A stretch of DNA of 64,000 nucleotides, from NCBI RefSeq assembly GCF_001750685.1, contig NZ_CP017269.1:620001-684000 (forward strand), read 5' to 3'. Position 1 is the first letter of the stretch; the number at the start of each line of letters is the position of its first letter. The notes beneath the pieces were generated by a model that was not told the origin of the DNA, made no database searches, and saw only the letters and a list, made by a program, of their open reading frames with translations. Of the stretch, positions 30,552-40,069 are shown piece by piece. The translations under genes were made by a program, and so were the position numbers. This DNA is from Geosporobacter ferrireducens (GTDB lineage Bacteria > Bacillota > Clostridia > Peptostreptococcales > Thermotaleaceae).

Positions 30552-31733
30552 TTATTTGACAAACAATTTCCTTGGGAATCTGGTTATTGTTTCACAGCCT
30601 TTTTCGGTAACCCTCAAGGTTTCCGTAATTGCTACCCCATAACCATCCAGCCACATTCCAGGCATCATATGAAATGTCATATCCGGTTTTAAGAGAGTCA
30701 TCTCTCCCGGCTTGAAATACGCCGTATTTTCCGTCCATACAGGAGGATAGCTCAAACCCACTGTATACCCCATTCTTGATTCTTTTTCCAAACCATACTT
30801 ATTAATCGTTGTCTGCCATGCCCTTTCTACCTCTTCGCAGGTTATGCCCGGTTTTACTGCAGATAAGGCCGCGTTTAACCCTTCTACTACTACTTTTGCT
30901 GTTTCTTTTACTCTTTCTGGCGGTTCTCCGATAAAGATGGTCCGTGTCAGCGGCGCATGGTACCGTTTATAACATCCTGATAATTCCATATATATTAACT
31001 GGCCTTTTTGATATTTTCCTTCTGTAGTCCAAGAGAAGTGGGCTCCTGCTGTCCTTTCTCCAGCAGGCATAATGGGTGCTAACGATGGATACTCTCCGCC
31101 ATACACACCTGTCCCTTTTACGAGGTCACTATAAATTTCCGCTGCTACATGACATTCTCTTACACCGGCTTCAATCCTCTCAATGGCATTATACATGGTT
31201 TTTTCTACAATTCTTGCCGCAATCTGCATATATTCCAGTTCTCTAACTGATTTTGGTCCTCTTATCCAGTTTACTAGTGCAGTAGCATCTTTAAATACTG
31301 CATCGGGCAAACTTTTTTCTAACTTTTTATACCAATGTGCGTTAAAATAGTAGGCATCGAATTCTACACCTATTGTTTTATCTTGAAGTCCTTTTTCTTT
31401 TAAAAGATCTCCTATAAAATCCATTACGTGCAATACTTTTGGCTCCCACAAATATTTATCCGGATAAGCGGTTACATTTTCTTCTGCCATCCAGGTGGTT
31501 TCTGTTGCACAATACAAATCTTGCAATCTCACGATACATACCGGCTCCTCCAGGCTTGTTGCCACAACTATGCCTTGCGGCACATAATAGGACATTGCAT
31601 CATATCCCGATACATAGTTCATATTTGCAGGATCTGTTATCAGCAGTACTTCTATTCCCTGTTTCTCCATACTTGCCTTTACTTTTCTTACCCGTTCTTG
31701 ATATTCTGCTTTTTCAAAAGGTAGCATCTTCAT
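30552..31733 (-). CDS. M24-family hydrolase, creatinase/ectoine hydrolase (DoeA/EutD) type
   Basis: A 393-residue pita-bread-fold protein. The N-terminal creatinase domain (residues 8-165, LLITDPANMNYVSGYD) precedes the M24 domain (about 170-390). The usual five metal ligands are mostly gone: D-x-G becomes MELSG, the S-D-x-T-R-T Asp becomes Pro (HAPLTRT), GHGIG becomes YTVGLSYPP and T-x-E-P-G becomes FHMMPG; only the last Glu (ITETLRV) remains. That pattern fits the metal-independent branch containing creatinase and ectoine hydrolase rather than aminopeptidase P. By eye it is a close paralog of the protein at 45107-46291. It probably hydrolyses a C-N bond in a small imported compound. Confidence 0.82.
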   Translation of the reverse strand: MKMLPFEKAEYQERVRKVKASMEKQGIEVLLITDPANMNYVSGYDAMSYYVPQGIVVATSLEEPVCIVRLQDLYCATETTWMAEENVTAYPDKYLWEPKVLHVMDFIGDLLKEKGLQDKTIGVEFDAYYFNAHWYKKLEKSLPDAVFKDATALVNWIRGPKSVRELEYMQIAARIVEKTMYNAIERIEAGVRECHVAAEIYSDLVKGTGVYGGEYPSLAPIMPAGERTAGAHFSWTTEGKYQKGQLIYMELSGCYKRYHAPLTRTIFIGEPPERVKETAKVVVEGLNAALSAVKPGITCEEVERAWQTTINKYGLEKESRMGYTVGLSYPPVWTENTAYFKPGEMTLLKPDMTFHMMPGMWLDGYGVAITETLRVTEKGCETITRFPRKLFVK

Positions 31734-31764
31734 ATTCCTTTATCCCTCCTCATCTATTCTGCAA

Positions 31765-31797
31765 TCCATAATTCCTAAGTATATGGATTTTTTTATT
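31765..31797. repeat. Hairpin between BCCT and M24 genes
   Basis: AATCCATA-attcctaag-TATATGGATT with a plus-strand T-run. It lies at the BCCT stop and might reduce read-through from one gene to the next. Confidence 0.5.
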
Positions 31798-33349
31798 TCC
31801 TTATATTATGGATCCACGCTTTATCTTCATCGATCATCTTCTTAGCAGCATAAATGGTTATAAATTGTACAAATATGATAGGGATTCCCATAAGCCCGGA
31901 GACAACCTCCAATGGAGCTAGCCCGCCTATTCTCATTAATACCAATGCAAAAACTGAAATCATAAAACAGGTAATCAGGCGTACATTTTGAGAAGGCTCA
32001 TTTTTACTCATATCATCTGTACTTACATAAGCGGCAATAGTATAAGTTGTAGAATCAAGGGTCGTAATTAAAAATACCATTGTAACAAAAAGGAAAACTG
32101 ACATAGCAACATACGGCATTGGTAATGAAGCAAGAACTTCTCCGATAGCAACCAATGACCCTCCTCCATTTTGTACAATATCTAGCACAGGGACAGCACC
32201 GGTAAGATATCGATTAATACTAAGTCCTCCAAGAATACCCGTTGCTACCCAGGATAAAAACAGCGGAGCAAAGAAATATGTTAATATCATCTCTTTTATT
32301 GTTCTGCCCTTTGAAATGGTTGCAGCAAAAACACTATGCAGCAAAGCCCATGTCGCACAATATGCAAACCAAAACACTGTATATTTCTGAATGTAACCTG
32401 CACCTGCACCTAAAGAGTTGCTATAAAATGAAATATCAATGTAATTTTTAAGAAGGAAACCAATATTATCTGTAAAATGATTTAGAATAAACACGCCTGG
32501 CCCTACCAGTAAAACAAAGATTCCAAACGCAGCTGCAAGATACATATTAAAGGTACTAAGTCTTTTAATTCCTTTTTCGATACCCAAGTATGCACTGGCT
32601 GTAAATGCAATGATCCATACAATCGTAATGATTAAAGTTAATCCAAAGGTGATTTTCAATCCGAACATTTTAGAGAGAAGGGTAGTAACAATCGGTGTTC
32701 CCAGACCTAAGGTACAACCTGCCCCTGCCACGATGCTGACAAGAAAAAGAATGTCTAAAATCTTCCCGCCTATGCCCTCAGTAAATTTATCTCCTAAAAC
32801 ACAGCGGCATGCTTCAGAAATTCTCAGAAGCGGACGCTTCCGAACATGAAGAATATACCCCATGGCAGGAGCTGACATTACGAAAATTGCAAAAGTTTGA
32901 AGACTCCAAAGAAACATGCCGTAAGGATTTCCCCACATGATCGCTTCATTTGACAGAGGTTCAACACCAAAAGGCGAGTTTATAGCAACAGAAGCCCACT
33001 GCATCATTCCTGTACGCATGATCGTCGATCCAAGCCCCATAGCGATCAATATCGAGGCGTACTCAAACATACTGAACTGGGGTTTATCATCCGGGCTGCC
33101 TAGTACTACTTTTCCATACTTTGAAAATGCAATATAGAACCCAGCTCCAACAAGAATAATCGAGTACCAGATATATCCCCACCCAAAGTTATTTACAATA
33201 ACATCAAATATTCCATTTAATAAATCCACTGATGAAGACTCATACAATGCAAAAGGTATACATAAAGCAATAATAATAATTACAGACGGCCAAAATATCT
33301 TCGAGTCTAGCGAAGCTCCCTTTTTAGAATTACTCACATCAATCATCAT
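31793..33349 (-). CDS. BCCT-family betaine/carnitine/choline transporter
   Basis: A 518-residue transporter with about 12 membrane segments. The family signature region is GWGYIWYSIILVGAGFYIAFSKYGKVVLG near the N-terminus; WALLHSVFAATISKGRTIKEM near residue 340 matches the conserved W-x-x-x-P/H-x-x-F-x-A-x-x-S-x-G-R-T-I-R-E block. The central motif (MGLGSTIMRTGMMQWASVAI) is closer to CaiT-type carriers than to Na+-coupled BetP, so exchange transport is possible. AAAGGGGG precedes the start. It lies in the same direction as the M24, serine dehydratase and M20 genes and probably imports their quaternary-amine or osmolyte-like substrate. Confidence 0.9.
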   Translation of the reverse strand: MMIDVSNSKKGASLDSKIFWPSVIIIIALCIPFALYESSSVDLLNGIFDVIVNNFGWGYIWYSIILVGAGFYIAFSKYGKVVLGSPDDKPQFSMFEYASILIAMGLGSTIMRTGMMQWASVAINSPFGVEPLSNEAIMWGNPYGMFLWSLQTFAIFVMSAPAMGYILHVRKRPLLRISEACRCVLGDKFTEGIGGKILDILFLVSIVAGAGCTLGLGTPIVTTLLSKMFGLKITFGLTLIITIVWIIAFTASAYLGIEKGIKRLSTFNMYLAAAFGIFVLLVGPGVFILNHFTDNIGFLLKNYIDISFYSNSLGAGAGYIQKYTVFWFAYCATWALLHSVFAATISKGRTIKEMILTYFFAPLFLSWVATGILGGLSINRYLTGAVPVLDIVQNGGGSLVAIGEVLASLPMPYVAMSVFLFVTMVFLITTLDSTTYTIAAYVSTDDMSKNEPSQNVRLITCFMISVFALVLMRIGGLAPLEVVSGLMGIPIIFVQFITIYAAKKMIDEDKAWIHNIRK

Positions 33350-33484
33350 TACTTCCCCCTTTTAATTTCTTACTTGGTATTTGTCCATAGGATAGCCCTC
33401 TATTTTATATTTTGGACTTAACCTCCTTTCTTCATTTTTCTGCTGGTTTATTTAAAGACATTATGCCTTTATATTTACCAGCTG

Positions 33485-35074
33485 TTATACACTGCAGTTT
33501 GCGTTGAATTCCTCTAATGCCCTGCCTGCAGATTTTGTGATGCATAATCCGCCTAAGCCGGTGCACCTATGCTCTCTAGGCATTAAACGCCCTACCTCCA
33601 TCATGGCGTTGATGGTTTCATCCAGAGGTATATAGGGATCAAATCCATTCAACACCATATTCGCAGAAAGAATTCCATTTACTGCTGCCATAGGATTCCT
33701 GCTAACGCAAGGTATATTGCCAACACCTGCTACAGGATCACAAATCAGCCCAAGAATGTTTTGTAAAGCCAATGAAGCTGAAGAAAATCCTTCTTCAACA
33801 CTTCCGCCCAGTAATTGAACAACTCCTGCTGCTGCCATACTGCTGGCAGCACCATTCTCAGCCTGGCATCCACATACTTCTGCAGCAAAAGTTGCCTGAT
33901 GATCAATAAAAACACCAATCATCCCAGAGGCTAATAGCCCTTTTGCTATCGCTTCATCGGATAATTCCATTTGATCTCCAACAGCAACAATCGCTCCCGG
34001 AATAACTCCGCAAGAACCGCCGGTCGGTGCCGCAACAATTTTCCCTCTGCAAATGTCGTACTCCATTACGGCAGTTGCCCATACCATAACTTTGTTTAAC
34101 ATTCCCATATCAACCATCTTTGCATTTTCTTTTCTCATATTTTTGTCAATAATCCCTGCCTTTGAGGTTAAAAAGCCCCGCTTCTCAAAATTTCCCTCAA
34201 TCCCTTTCAGTGCAGATGCTCTCATAACCCTCACGATGTGGATCATCATTTCAATAATTTCATTTCTGCCTTTACCGCTAATTGCTTCTTCATAATCGCA
34301 TGCCAGTTCCCATAGGGTACTGCTCTTCGTTTTTGAATATTCAAGCGCTTCTTCAGCATTCATAAAAGGAACGCTGCAAAGGTTTTTCTTTACCACAGGC
34401 AAGACAGGCTTTATGTATTTTACGAGGAGTACCCCAGGCAAACCCTTAAATTGCTTTAGTATTTCATGAGATATTTCCCTGTCTAATTTGATATCTATTA
34501 GAATCTTATTTTCATCTTCTTCCGTTCTGATTTCATAATCCATATTCGATTTTTCAAGTAATATCTTTATTTCTGCCAAAACTTCCATTTTTTCTGCCAT
34601 TACAAGAATGTCAATACAGTCACCCTTTAAAGACAAGGGAAAAGTATCATATTTTGTTATCTCAAACATCCCGCCACCGGTTGAAGCTGTCTCAATGCTT
34701 ATTTGTTTACCGCTTTTTCCTGTAATGTTCATTCTGGCAAAATTGGGATGTATATCACCCTCTATGTTTTCTATTTTAAAGGTCACTTTTACGTTCTTTT
34801 CTTCTGCAGTTTTAAGGGACTGTTTAATGTTTTCATCAGACACGTCGATTCCTAACACGCCTCCGATAAATCCATAGTTAGAACCTTGTGCTTTGTAGGT
34901 TGCTGCATATGACCCATTGCAGTCAAATATAATTTCAATTTCTTCTACTTCGTCATCCAACAGCATATTTGCGACTTTTCCGATTCGCGCTGGTCCGGCT
35001 GTATGTGAACTTGATGGCCCAATCATAACCGGTCCAAAAACTTCATTAAAAATACTGCATGGTTTTTTATACAT
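33485..35074 (-). CDS. sdaA: L-serine dehydratase, iron-sulfur, single chain
   Basis: A 529-residue protein joining the beta-type domain (residues 1-220, FGPVMIGPSSSHTAGPARIG) and the alpha-type catalytic domain (about 240-529). The alpha domain has the [4Fe-4S] enzyme motifs APTGGSCGVIPG, FAAEVCGCQAENG, ICDPVAGVGNIPCVSRN and HRCTGLGGLC, whose Cys residues hold the catalytic cluster. It converts L-serine to pyruvate and ammonia. An ACT-like segment (about 140-215) is present. GGGTGGGA precedes the ATG. The gene sits between the BCCT and M20 genes, so serine or a serine-like product may arise from the imported compound. Confidence 0.93.
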   Translation of the reverse strand: MYKKPCSIFNEVFGPVMIGPSSSHTAGPARIGKVANMLLDDEVEEIEIIFDCNGSYAATYKAQGSNYGFIGGVLGIDVSDENIKQSLKTAEEKNVKVTFKIENIEGDIHPNFARMNITGKSGKQISIETASTGGGMFEITKYDTFPLSLKGDCIDILVMAEKMEVLAEIKILLEKSNMDYEIRTEEDENKILIDIKLDREISHEILKQFKGLPGVLLVKYIKPVLPVVKKNLCSVPFMNAEEALEYSKTKSSTLWELACDYEEAISGKGRNEIIEMMIHIVRVMRASALKGIEGNFEKRGFLTSKAGIIDKNMRKENAKMVDMGMLNKVMVWATAVMEYDICRGKIVAAPTGGSCGVIPGAIVAVGDQMELSDEAIAKGLLASGMIGVFIDHQATFAAEVCGCQAENGAASSMAAAGVVQLLGGSVEEGFSSASLALQNILGLICDPVAGVGNIPCVSRNPMAAVNGILSANMVLNGFDPYIPLDETINAMMEVGRLMPREHRCTGLGGLCITKSAGRALEEFNANCSV

Positions 35075-35116
35075 GTTATCCCACCCTTTTATTTATTAAC
35101 TTCTATTGATTAACCT

Positions 35117-36382
35117 CTACTGTTCATATCCGCACCAGTCTAATATAGTACATGCAATGACTTTCGTCGCCTCCATCAATTTCTCCACTTCCACGTATTC
35201 ATTTGCTTTATGGGCTGTTTCTCCAGGTCCCGGTCCAAAAATAACCGTAGGTGTATTGCCATACCTATTTAAAGCGCCTGCATCCGTTCCCCAAGGTGTT
35301 CCAACTACAACCGGCTCACTCCCTTTAACATATTTGTAATTATCATTTATAGCTTTTACAATGGCATGATCTCTATCTACGCCACCGGAACTGATACAGA
35401 AACCATACCACTCGATTTTAGGCATATGTTCTTTTAGCCAGTTATCTTTCTCCGAAACTTCATATACTGCATCTTCCAGATCTTTGCGTGCTTCCCGTAT
35501 TTCCTCATCGGGTGAAACACCCATTCTTCCTTCTATGATTACCTCATCCGGTACACTCGTCGGAAATACGCCCCCTTTAATCGTTCCAATATTCACAGCA
35601 AATGGAACTGCCATATGCTGGTACAACTCATGTTTTTTAAGTTTAACTCTTCTTGCTTCAAACTCATCCAACTTTTGTATGATTTTGCTGGCCTTACTGA
35701 TTGCATTAATTCCTAAGTATGAAGTTCCTGCATGGGCTGCCAATCCTTTTACTGTTATTCTAAACCACATAGCCCCCATCGACACCGGACATACCTGTAA
35801 ATCGGTCGGCTCGGAAACAATAGCTCCATTCGCTTTATAACCTCTGCTAATCGCTGATAAAGTTCCTCCACCTCCTGTTTCTTCTCCGATTACGCTCTCT
35901 ATAATCACATCCCCTTTTAGTTTTATTCCAGAAGCTATGATTGCCTTTACTGCCATGATATTGGCAATGATGCCGCCTTTCATATCTGAGGCTCCACGTC
36001 CGTATATTTTTCCATCCTCCAATTTACCGCTCCACGGACTATCATCCCAATCATTATCTCCTTCAGGCACAACATCTACATGTCCATTTAATAGAATTGA
36101 TTTTCCTCCTCCTTTTCCTTTTAACACACCCACAACATTCGGGCTCCCGTCAAAATGATCTCTAGCTGCTAAAAAATCCGGATTTATCTCCATTTCATCC
36201 ATCGTAGGCTCCCATATATCTACATAAAAAGATAATTCTTTAAGCATTCTCGAAACATAGGCCTGCGCATCTTTTTCTTCTCCCGTGACACTAGGATACC
36301 TGACAATCTCTTGTACCCTTGTAATGATTTCATTTTTACTGTTTTCAATCATTTTTAATACTTGCTGTTTTACATTGTCCAT
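35117..36382 (-). CDS. M20 ArgE/DapE-family deacylase
   Basis: A 421-residue zinc amidohydrolase. Metal-binding motifs are LLNGHVDVVPEGD (His), YGRGASDMKGG (bridging Asp) and VIGEETGGGG (catalytic Glu and metal Glu). The lid domain carries AAHAGTSYLGINAISKA, and the closing segment is FGPGPGETAHKANEYVEVE with the last His ligand. The group includes acetylornithine and succinyl-diaminopimelate deacylases; here the neighbours point to a catabolic N-acyl amino acid substrate. The start at 36382 follows AAAGGAG; the longer frame overlaps no signal. It lies 42 bases upstream of the serine dehydratase gene. Confidence 0.9.
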   Translation of the reverse strand: MDNVKQQVLKMIENSKNEIITRVQEIVRYPSVTGEEKDAQAYVSRMLKELSFYVDIWEPTMDEMEINPDFLAARDHFDGSPNVVGVLKGKGGGKSILLNGHVDVVPEGDNDWDDSPWSGKLEDGKIYGRGASDMKGGIIANIMAVKAIIASGIKLKGDVIIESVIGEETGGGGTLSAISRGYKANGAIVSEPTDLQVCPVSMGAMWFRITVKGLAAHAGTSYLGINAISKASKIIQKLDEFEARRVKLKKHELYQHMAVPFAVNIGTIKGGVFPTSVPDEVIIEGRMGVSPDEEIREARKDLEDAVYEVSEKDNWLKEHMPKIEWYGFCISSGGVDRDHAIVKAINDNYKYVKGSEPVVVGTPWGTDAGALNRYGNTPTVIFGPGPGETAHKANEYVEVEKLMEATKVIACTILDWCGYEQ

Positions 36383-36468
36383 ATCATACGCTCCTTTCGC
36401 CACCTGCAATAAACAATAAAGCAAGATCTATTCCAAAAATAAAAAATTCTTTAAAGAAAGATTTTCCT

Positions 36469-36492
36469 GGGGACAGCCCTTGTGTCTGCCCC
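36469..36492. repeat. REP-like short palindrome
   Basis: GGGGACAGcccttgtGTCTGCCCC-type palindrome, GC-rich in an AT-rich spacer. It resembles the short REP palindromes that accompany REP-associated tyrosine transposases; no transposase is near. Confidence 0.45.
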
Positions 36493-36601
36493 TACGGTCT
36501 TGGATGGATAAGTAAGCTTTCTCAGTCACAGATCTATAATACATTTAATTCAACAATGAATTATTTTTCTCTTCATTCTTTATTTGGCTTTGTATTCAGA
36601 C

Positions 36602-36636
36602 AATTCATAAGTGAATGAATAATTCACTTATGAATT
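36602..36636. repeat. 15-bp inverted repeat upstream of CBS-PAS sigma-54 activator
   Basis: AATTCATAAGTGAAT-gaata-ATTCACTTATGAATT, a perfect 15-bp stem between divergent genes (M20 deacylase and the activator). It could be an operator or cruciform. Apart from this and the REP-like palindrome, 36383-36774 shows no gene and no clear sigma-54 site. Confidence 0.6.
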
Positions 36637-36774
36637 ATTCTTCAAACCACTGATATTTACTTATTTCGACAGTTTTCTAGGATTACCTGTCTCTTTAACA
36701 AAAGAGGAATAGCATCATCTTTGGAGAATATATGTATCATACGGAAATGCAGCAAACTAAGGGAGGTATACGTT

Positions 36775-38637
36775 TTGATCGCAAGAAACCTAAAACCCTT
36801 CAGTGTTAAAAATATTCACTCAAATATAACGATAGGCGATATGATAAAGACATTTAGAGAAGAGACTGCAAAATATGCTGTAGTTTATGAAAATGAAAAA
36901 ATAAAAGGGATCATTACTCAAAATGAATTATTAGATGCATATCTTTGCGGACGACACTTGACGGAAAGCATTAAAGATATTGTAAATGACCATGTTTGCT
37001 TTGTGGAAAACAGCTGCCCTTTAGACAAAATAGCAAATATATTGAAAGAAACCCCAACGATGCATATTATTGTAGGAGATAAAAATAAAGAAGCAAAGGG
37101 AATCATAACAAATGAAGTTGTGCTGGCCTGTTTTTATGCAGAAATAAAGAAAAGAATCTATACCTTTAGAAAAGAGAAAAAGAAAGCAGAAAACCATGGT
37201 CATGAATATATTTTTGATGATAAGAAGTTAACGATAACTGAATTAATTGATCATTTGGATCAAATAAATCTTTGGAACAAAGAACTGGATCAGGCATTTG
37301 AAAACTCACCCAATGCATTTGTTATTTTAGACGGAAAAGGTAATACCGTAAGAGTCAATAAAGAATTCGAAAATATTACAGATATAAAAAAGGAAGAGGT
37401 TACAGGAAAGAACGTAAAAGAAATGGAAGAAAAAGGTGCCTATAATCCATCCGTCGGTGTTCTGATTTTGAAAGAGAAACGTAAGATTTCTATCATTCAG
37501 AAATTGCAAAACGGCAAAGAAGCTCTGGTTACAGGCATACCCATCTATGATGAAAACGGAAACATATTTAGAATCATCATTAACTCTATAGATTTTAAAG
37601 AGTTAAATATCATCAATCAGTATTATGCAAAACAAAAAGAAAGAAATGTCATACAAGCAAAAGCTGAGGATGTAAAGATTATCTACGAAAGCGAAAGCAT
37701 GAAAAGAATCATGCAGCTGACAAATGAATTGAAAAATATAGACTCCACTCTACTGATCACCGGTGAATCCGGTGTAGGAAAAGGAGTTATCGCAAGATAT
37801 TTGCACCATAACGGCATAAGAAAAAAAGAAAGAATGATAGAGATTAATTGTGGTGCAATTCCTGAATCCTTACTGGAATCTGAACTATTAGGTTATGAAG
37901 CAGGTGCTTTTACCGGTGCTAAGAAAGGCGGAAAGCCGGGATTAATTGAGCTGGCAAATAAAGGCACTCTTTTCCTAGATGAAATAGGTGAAATGCCAAT
38001 GCAGCTGCAGGTTAAATTGCTGCAGGTTATTCAGGAAAGACAAATTAACCGTGTAGGAGGAATTAAACCTATCGATATTGATGTCAGAATTATAGCCGCA
38101 ACAAATAAGGATTTACAGGAAATGGTAAAGAGAGGTAAATTCCGTTTAGATTTATTCTATCGTTTAAATGTCATTCCTATTAATCTTCCATCCTTGAGAG
38201 AAAGACACGCAGACATTATCCCTATGGTTGCATTTTTCCTGGATAAATATAATACAAAATATAGTAAAAATGTGAAAATTGGAAAAAGTATATTAAATAT
38301 GATGTTATCATACGACTGGCCCGGCAATGTGCGTGAACTGGAAAACACCGTAGAACGCCTGGTAGTCACCAACCCTTCAGAGCTTATTGAAAAAGACACT
38401 AATAAATCCAACATTTTTAGTTTTCATTTATATGATCATTATAGTACAAATTCAGACTTTATAGAAAAAATCACCCCATTGGAAGAAGCAAAAAGAGGAA
38501 TAGAAAAAAAACTGATTCAAATGGCCTATAAAAAATACAAAAGCAGCTATAAGGTAGCTGAAATCCTGGAAATCAGCCAAGCCACAGCGTATCGAAAAAT
38601 AAAGGAGTATATGGACGAAGAACAGACCCTTACATAG
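36775..38637 (+). CDS. Sigma-54-dependent activator with CBS pair and PAS domain
   Basis: A 620-residue regulator. Residues about 10-125 look like a tandem CBS pair (KYAVVYENEKIKGIITQNEL and MHIIVGDKNKEAKGIITNEV), 170-280 a PAS domain (AFENSPNAFVILDGKGNTVRVN), 300-540 the AAA+ domain, and the end a Fis-type helix-turn-helix (YKVAEILEISQATAYRKI). Motifs are Walker A GESGVGKG (330-337), GAFTGA (377-382), Walker B LFLDEI (399-404) and WPGNVREL. TTG at 36775 is chosen because AAGGGAGG lies 9 bases upstream. CBS pairs bind adenine nucleotides or SAM, suggesting energy sensing. I see no sigma-54 promoter next to it, so its targets are uncertain. Confidence 0.92.
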   Translation: MIARNLKPFSVKNIHSNITIGDMIKTFREETAKYAVVYENEKIKGIITQNELLDAYLCGRHLTESIKDIVNDHVCFVENSCPLDKIANILKETPTMHIIVGDKNKEAKGIITNEVVLACFYAEIKKRIYTFRKEKKKAENHGHEYIFDDKKLTITELIDHLDQINLWNKELDQAFENSPNAFVILDGKGNTVRVNKEFENITDIKKEEVTGKNVKEMEEKGAYNPSVGVLILKEKRKISIIQKLQNGKEALVTGIPIYDENGNIFRIIINSIDFKELNIINQYYAKQKERNVIQAKAEDVKIIYESESMKRIMQLTNELKNIDSTLLITGESGVGKGVIARYLHHNGIRKKERMIEINCGAIPESLLESELLGYEAGAFTGAKKGGKPGLIELANKGTLFLDEIGEMPMQLQVKLLQVIQERQINRVGGIKPIDIDVRIIAATNKDLQEMVKRGKFRLDLFYRLNVIPINLPSLRERHADIIPMVAFFLDKYNTKYSKNVKIGKSILNMMLSYDWPGNVRELENTVERLVVTNPSELIEKDTNKSNIFSFHLYDHYSTNSDFIEKITPLEEAKRGIEKKLIQMAYKKYKSSYKVAEILEISQATAYRKIKEYMDEEQTLT

Positions 38638-38638
38638 G

Positions 38639-38683
38639 AACAGGGAGAGAGATCACAAATGATCCCTCTCCCTGTTCCTTTCA
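38639..38683 (+). terminator. Hairpin after the CBS-PAS activator gene
   Basis: GGAACAGGGAGAGAGATCA-caaa-TGATCCCTCTCCCTGTTCC, a very stable stem placed directly after the stop codon. The T-tail is short. Confidence 0.8.
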
Positions 38684-38761
38684 CTTTCCCTTCCTTGAAA
38701 TCCTTCCTCAATCTTCCCATCCTTTGGGACAGTCCAAGGGCTAAATCAATGTCTGAAAAAA

Positions 38762-39700
38762 CTATGGCCTAGGAATAGAAAGGTCTTCCCTATAGTCGTT
38801 AAATACTAATGTATATGGACTCCTATCACACCATTCTTTTGCTATGGAAGCAAATCTAATCTTTTCCTTGATTAAGAAGTTCAGATAGCTTGGATCTCTC
38901 CAAGCATTATATAAATCAGCTTCGCTCTTTCCCGGTTCAAACTTAAAGTATACCGGACCACATATTCTTGCAATCTCATCTGCTTGTATATTTCTTTGAT
39001 GGCCTCCCATGGAATCAACTATACTCATATAGACATCCAATGGCATGTCTACGACACTTCTGATGGATGCAAGCATGGGCAGTGATAAATCTGCCAGCGG
39101 ATTAAAGCTATCTGCCCCTAACTCTGACAGCAATTTAGCTCCAACGGCATTGGCATGTCCGGCAAAAACCGATACTTTGAATTTTACATCCTGTGGAATA
39201 ACGCCTTCTTTCCTCATTTGATTTACCAGATACAGGAGCCCCTCATCACAAATCAAAAATCCTCTAATTCCTGCTTCTAAGCAGCGGTCAAATTCTTTTA
39301 ACCACATATGTAGATTGTCCTGGCCTCTTATTCTCATTCCGGATACATAGCCTTCCGGCGTAGTGTACTGTCTTCCCAGGTCCCAAGCTCGGGTAGGTAC
39401 CGGATTGATCATTACTTCAATCTTGTTTTCTGCACCAATTTGAGCATAATATTTTAATTCTTCATATTCCAGCAGCGCTGATCCTCCTACAGTGCCTATG
39501 ATTCTGTGGATCGGCAGGTTTCTTTTTCCGGATTCCTTGACCAATACTTCAAAGTTTTCCGCATTTTCTATACCTGCGATCTCCATTCTGTAGTGCGCCC
39601 CACCCTCAAATGTTACTTTTGATGCAGGCAGATCGTATCTGTCTTTTAACGGAAAGTTCATTTTCTCCGTTACGAATTTTTCAATATTCTTCATTGCCAT
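38762..39700 (-). CDS. Peptidase U32-like TIM-barrel protein
   Basis: A 312-residue cytoplasmic protein. The alternating strand/helix pattern (LGADSFNPLADLSLPMLASIRSV and GIRGFLICDEGLLYLVNQM) resembles the barrel of the U32 peptidase group, but the typical U32 signature is not evident, so the assignment is tentative. No signal or membrane segment is present. Its promoter lies in a duplicated region also found upstream of the RidA-like gene at 47475-47870, tying it to the TRAP/M24 module. It follows the GntR-type gene after a terminator. The enzymatic role is unknown; a lyase or epimerase acting on an imported compound is equally possible. Confidence 0.6.
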   Translation of the reverse strand: MAMKNIEKFVTEKMNFPLKDRYDLPASKVTFEGGAHYRMEIAGIENAENFEVLVKESGKRNLPIHRIIGTVGGSALLEYEELKYYAQIGAENKIEVMINPVPTRAWDLGRQYTTPEGYVSGMRIRGQDNLHMWLKEFDRCLEAGIRGFLICDEGLLYLVNQMRKEGVIPQDVKFKVSVFAGHANAVGAKLLSELGADSFNPLADLSLPMLASIRSVVDMPLDVYMSIVDSMGGHQRNIQADEIARICGPVYFKFEPGKSEADLYNAWRDPSYLNFLIKEKIRFASIAKEWCDRSPYTLVFNDYREDLSIPRP

Positions 39701-39747
39701 TTGTTAGTCCCCCTATCTTTATAAAGATTCTTCAACTCTTTGAGATT

Positions 39748-39776
39748 ATTCTACAACATTTGGAAGAATAGCGCAA
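39748..39776 (-). promoter_or_regulatory. Promoter of the U32-like gene
   Basis: Minus strand -35 TTGCGC (39771-39776), 17-base spacer, -10 TAGAAT (39748-39753), about 48 bases before the ATG. Spacer sequence and upstream repeats match the promoter at 47920-47948. Confidence 0.7.
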
Positions 39777-39954
39777 TACTTTTTTCTATATTTCGAAATG
39801 ATTTTCTATATATAGGATTTATTGTTTTTTCTATAGAGCATCTCTTAATTCACATTAAACCATCAGTCTTTAAAAGCTATCTGTCAATACGCTCCATTTA
39901 CATATATTATCTGTGTTTTTCTATAATGTTTTTTTCTTTTCCAAAAGATTATCT
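39761..39954. repeat. Duplicated regulatory region, copy 1
   Basis: About 190 bp between the GntR-gene terminator and the U32-like gene. It matches 47933-48124 at its two ends and in spacing. Repeats of TTTTCTATA occur at 39782, 39802 and 39827 (20 and 25 bp apart, upstream of the -35), with another at 39917. Probable binding sites for the module regulator. Confidence 0.65.
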
Positions 39955-40000
39955 ACCTGAACAGAAAAAAGGGATCAAGGTCTCCCTCAATCCGTATAAT
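39955..40000 (-). terminator. Terminator of the GntR-type gene
   Basis: Minus sense GGATTGAGGG-agaccttGATCCC followed by TTTTTTCTG. It separates the TRAP/GntR unit from the U32-like gene. Confidence 0.7.
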
Positions 40001-40069
40001 AGATTTTCTATATTTAAGAAACTAATTCTATTTAATTTTACCAATATCCTTTAACCTTTCAAAACTTAG

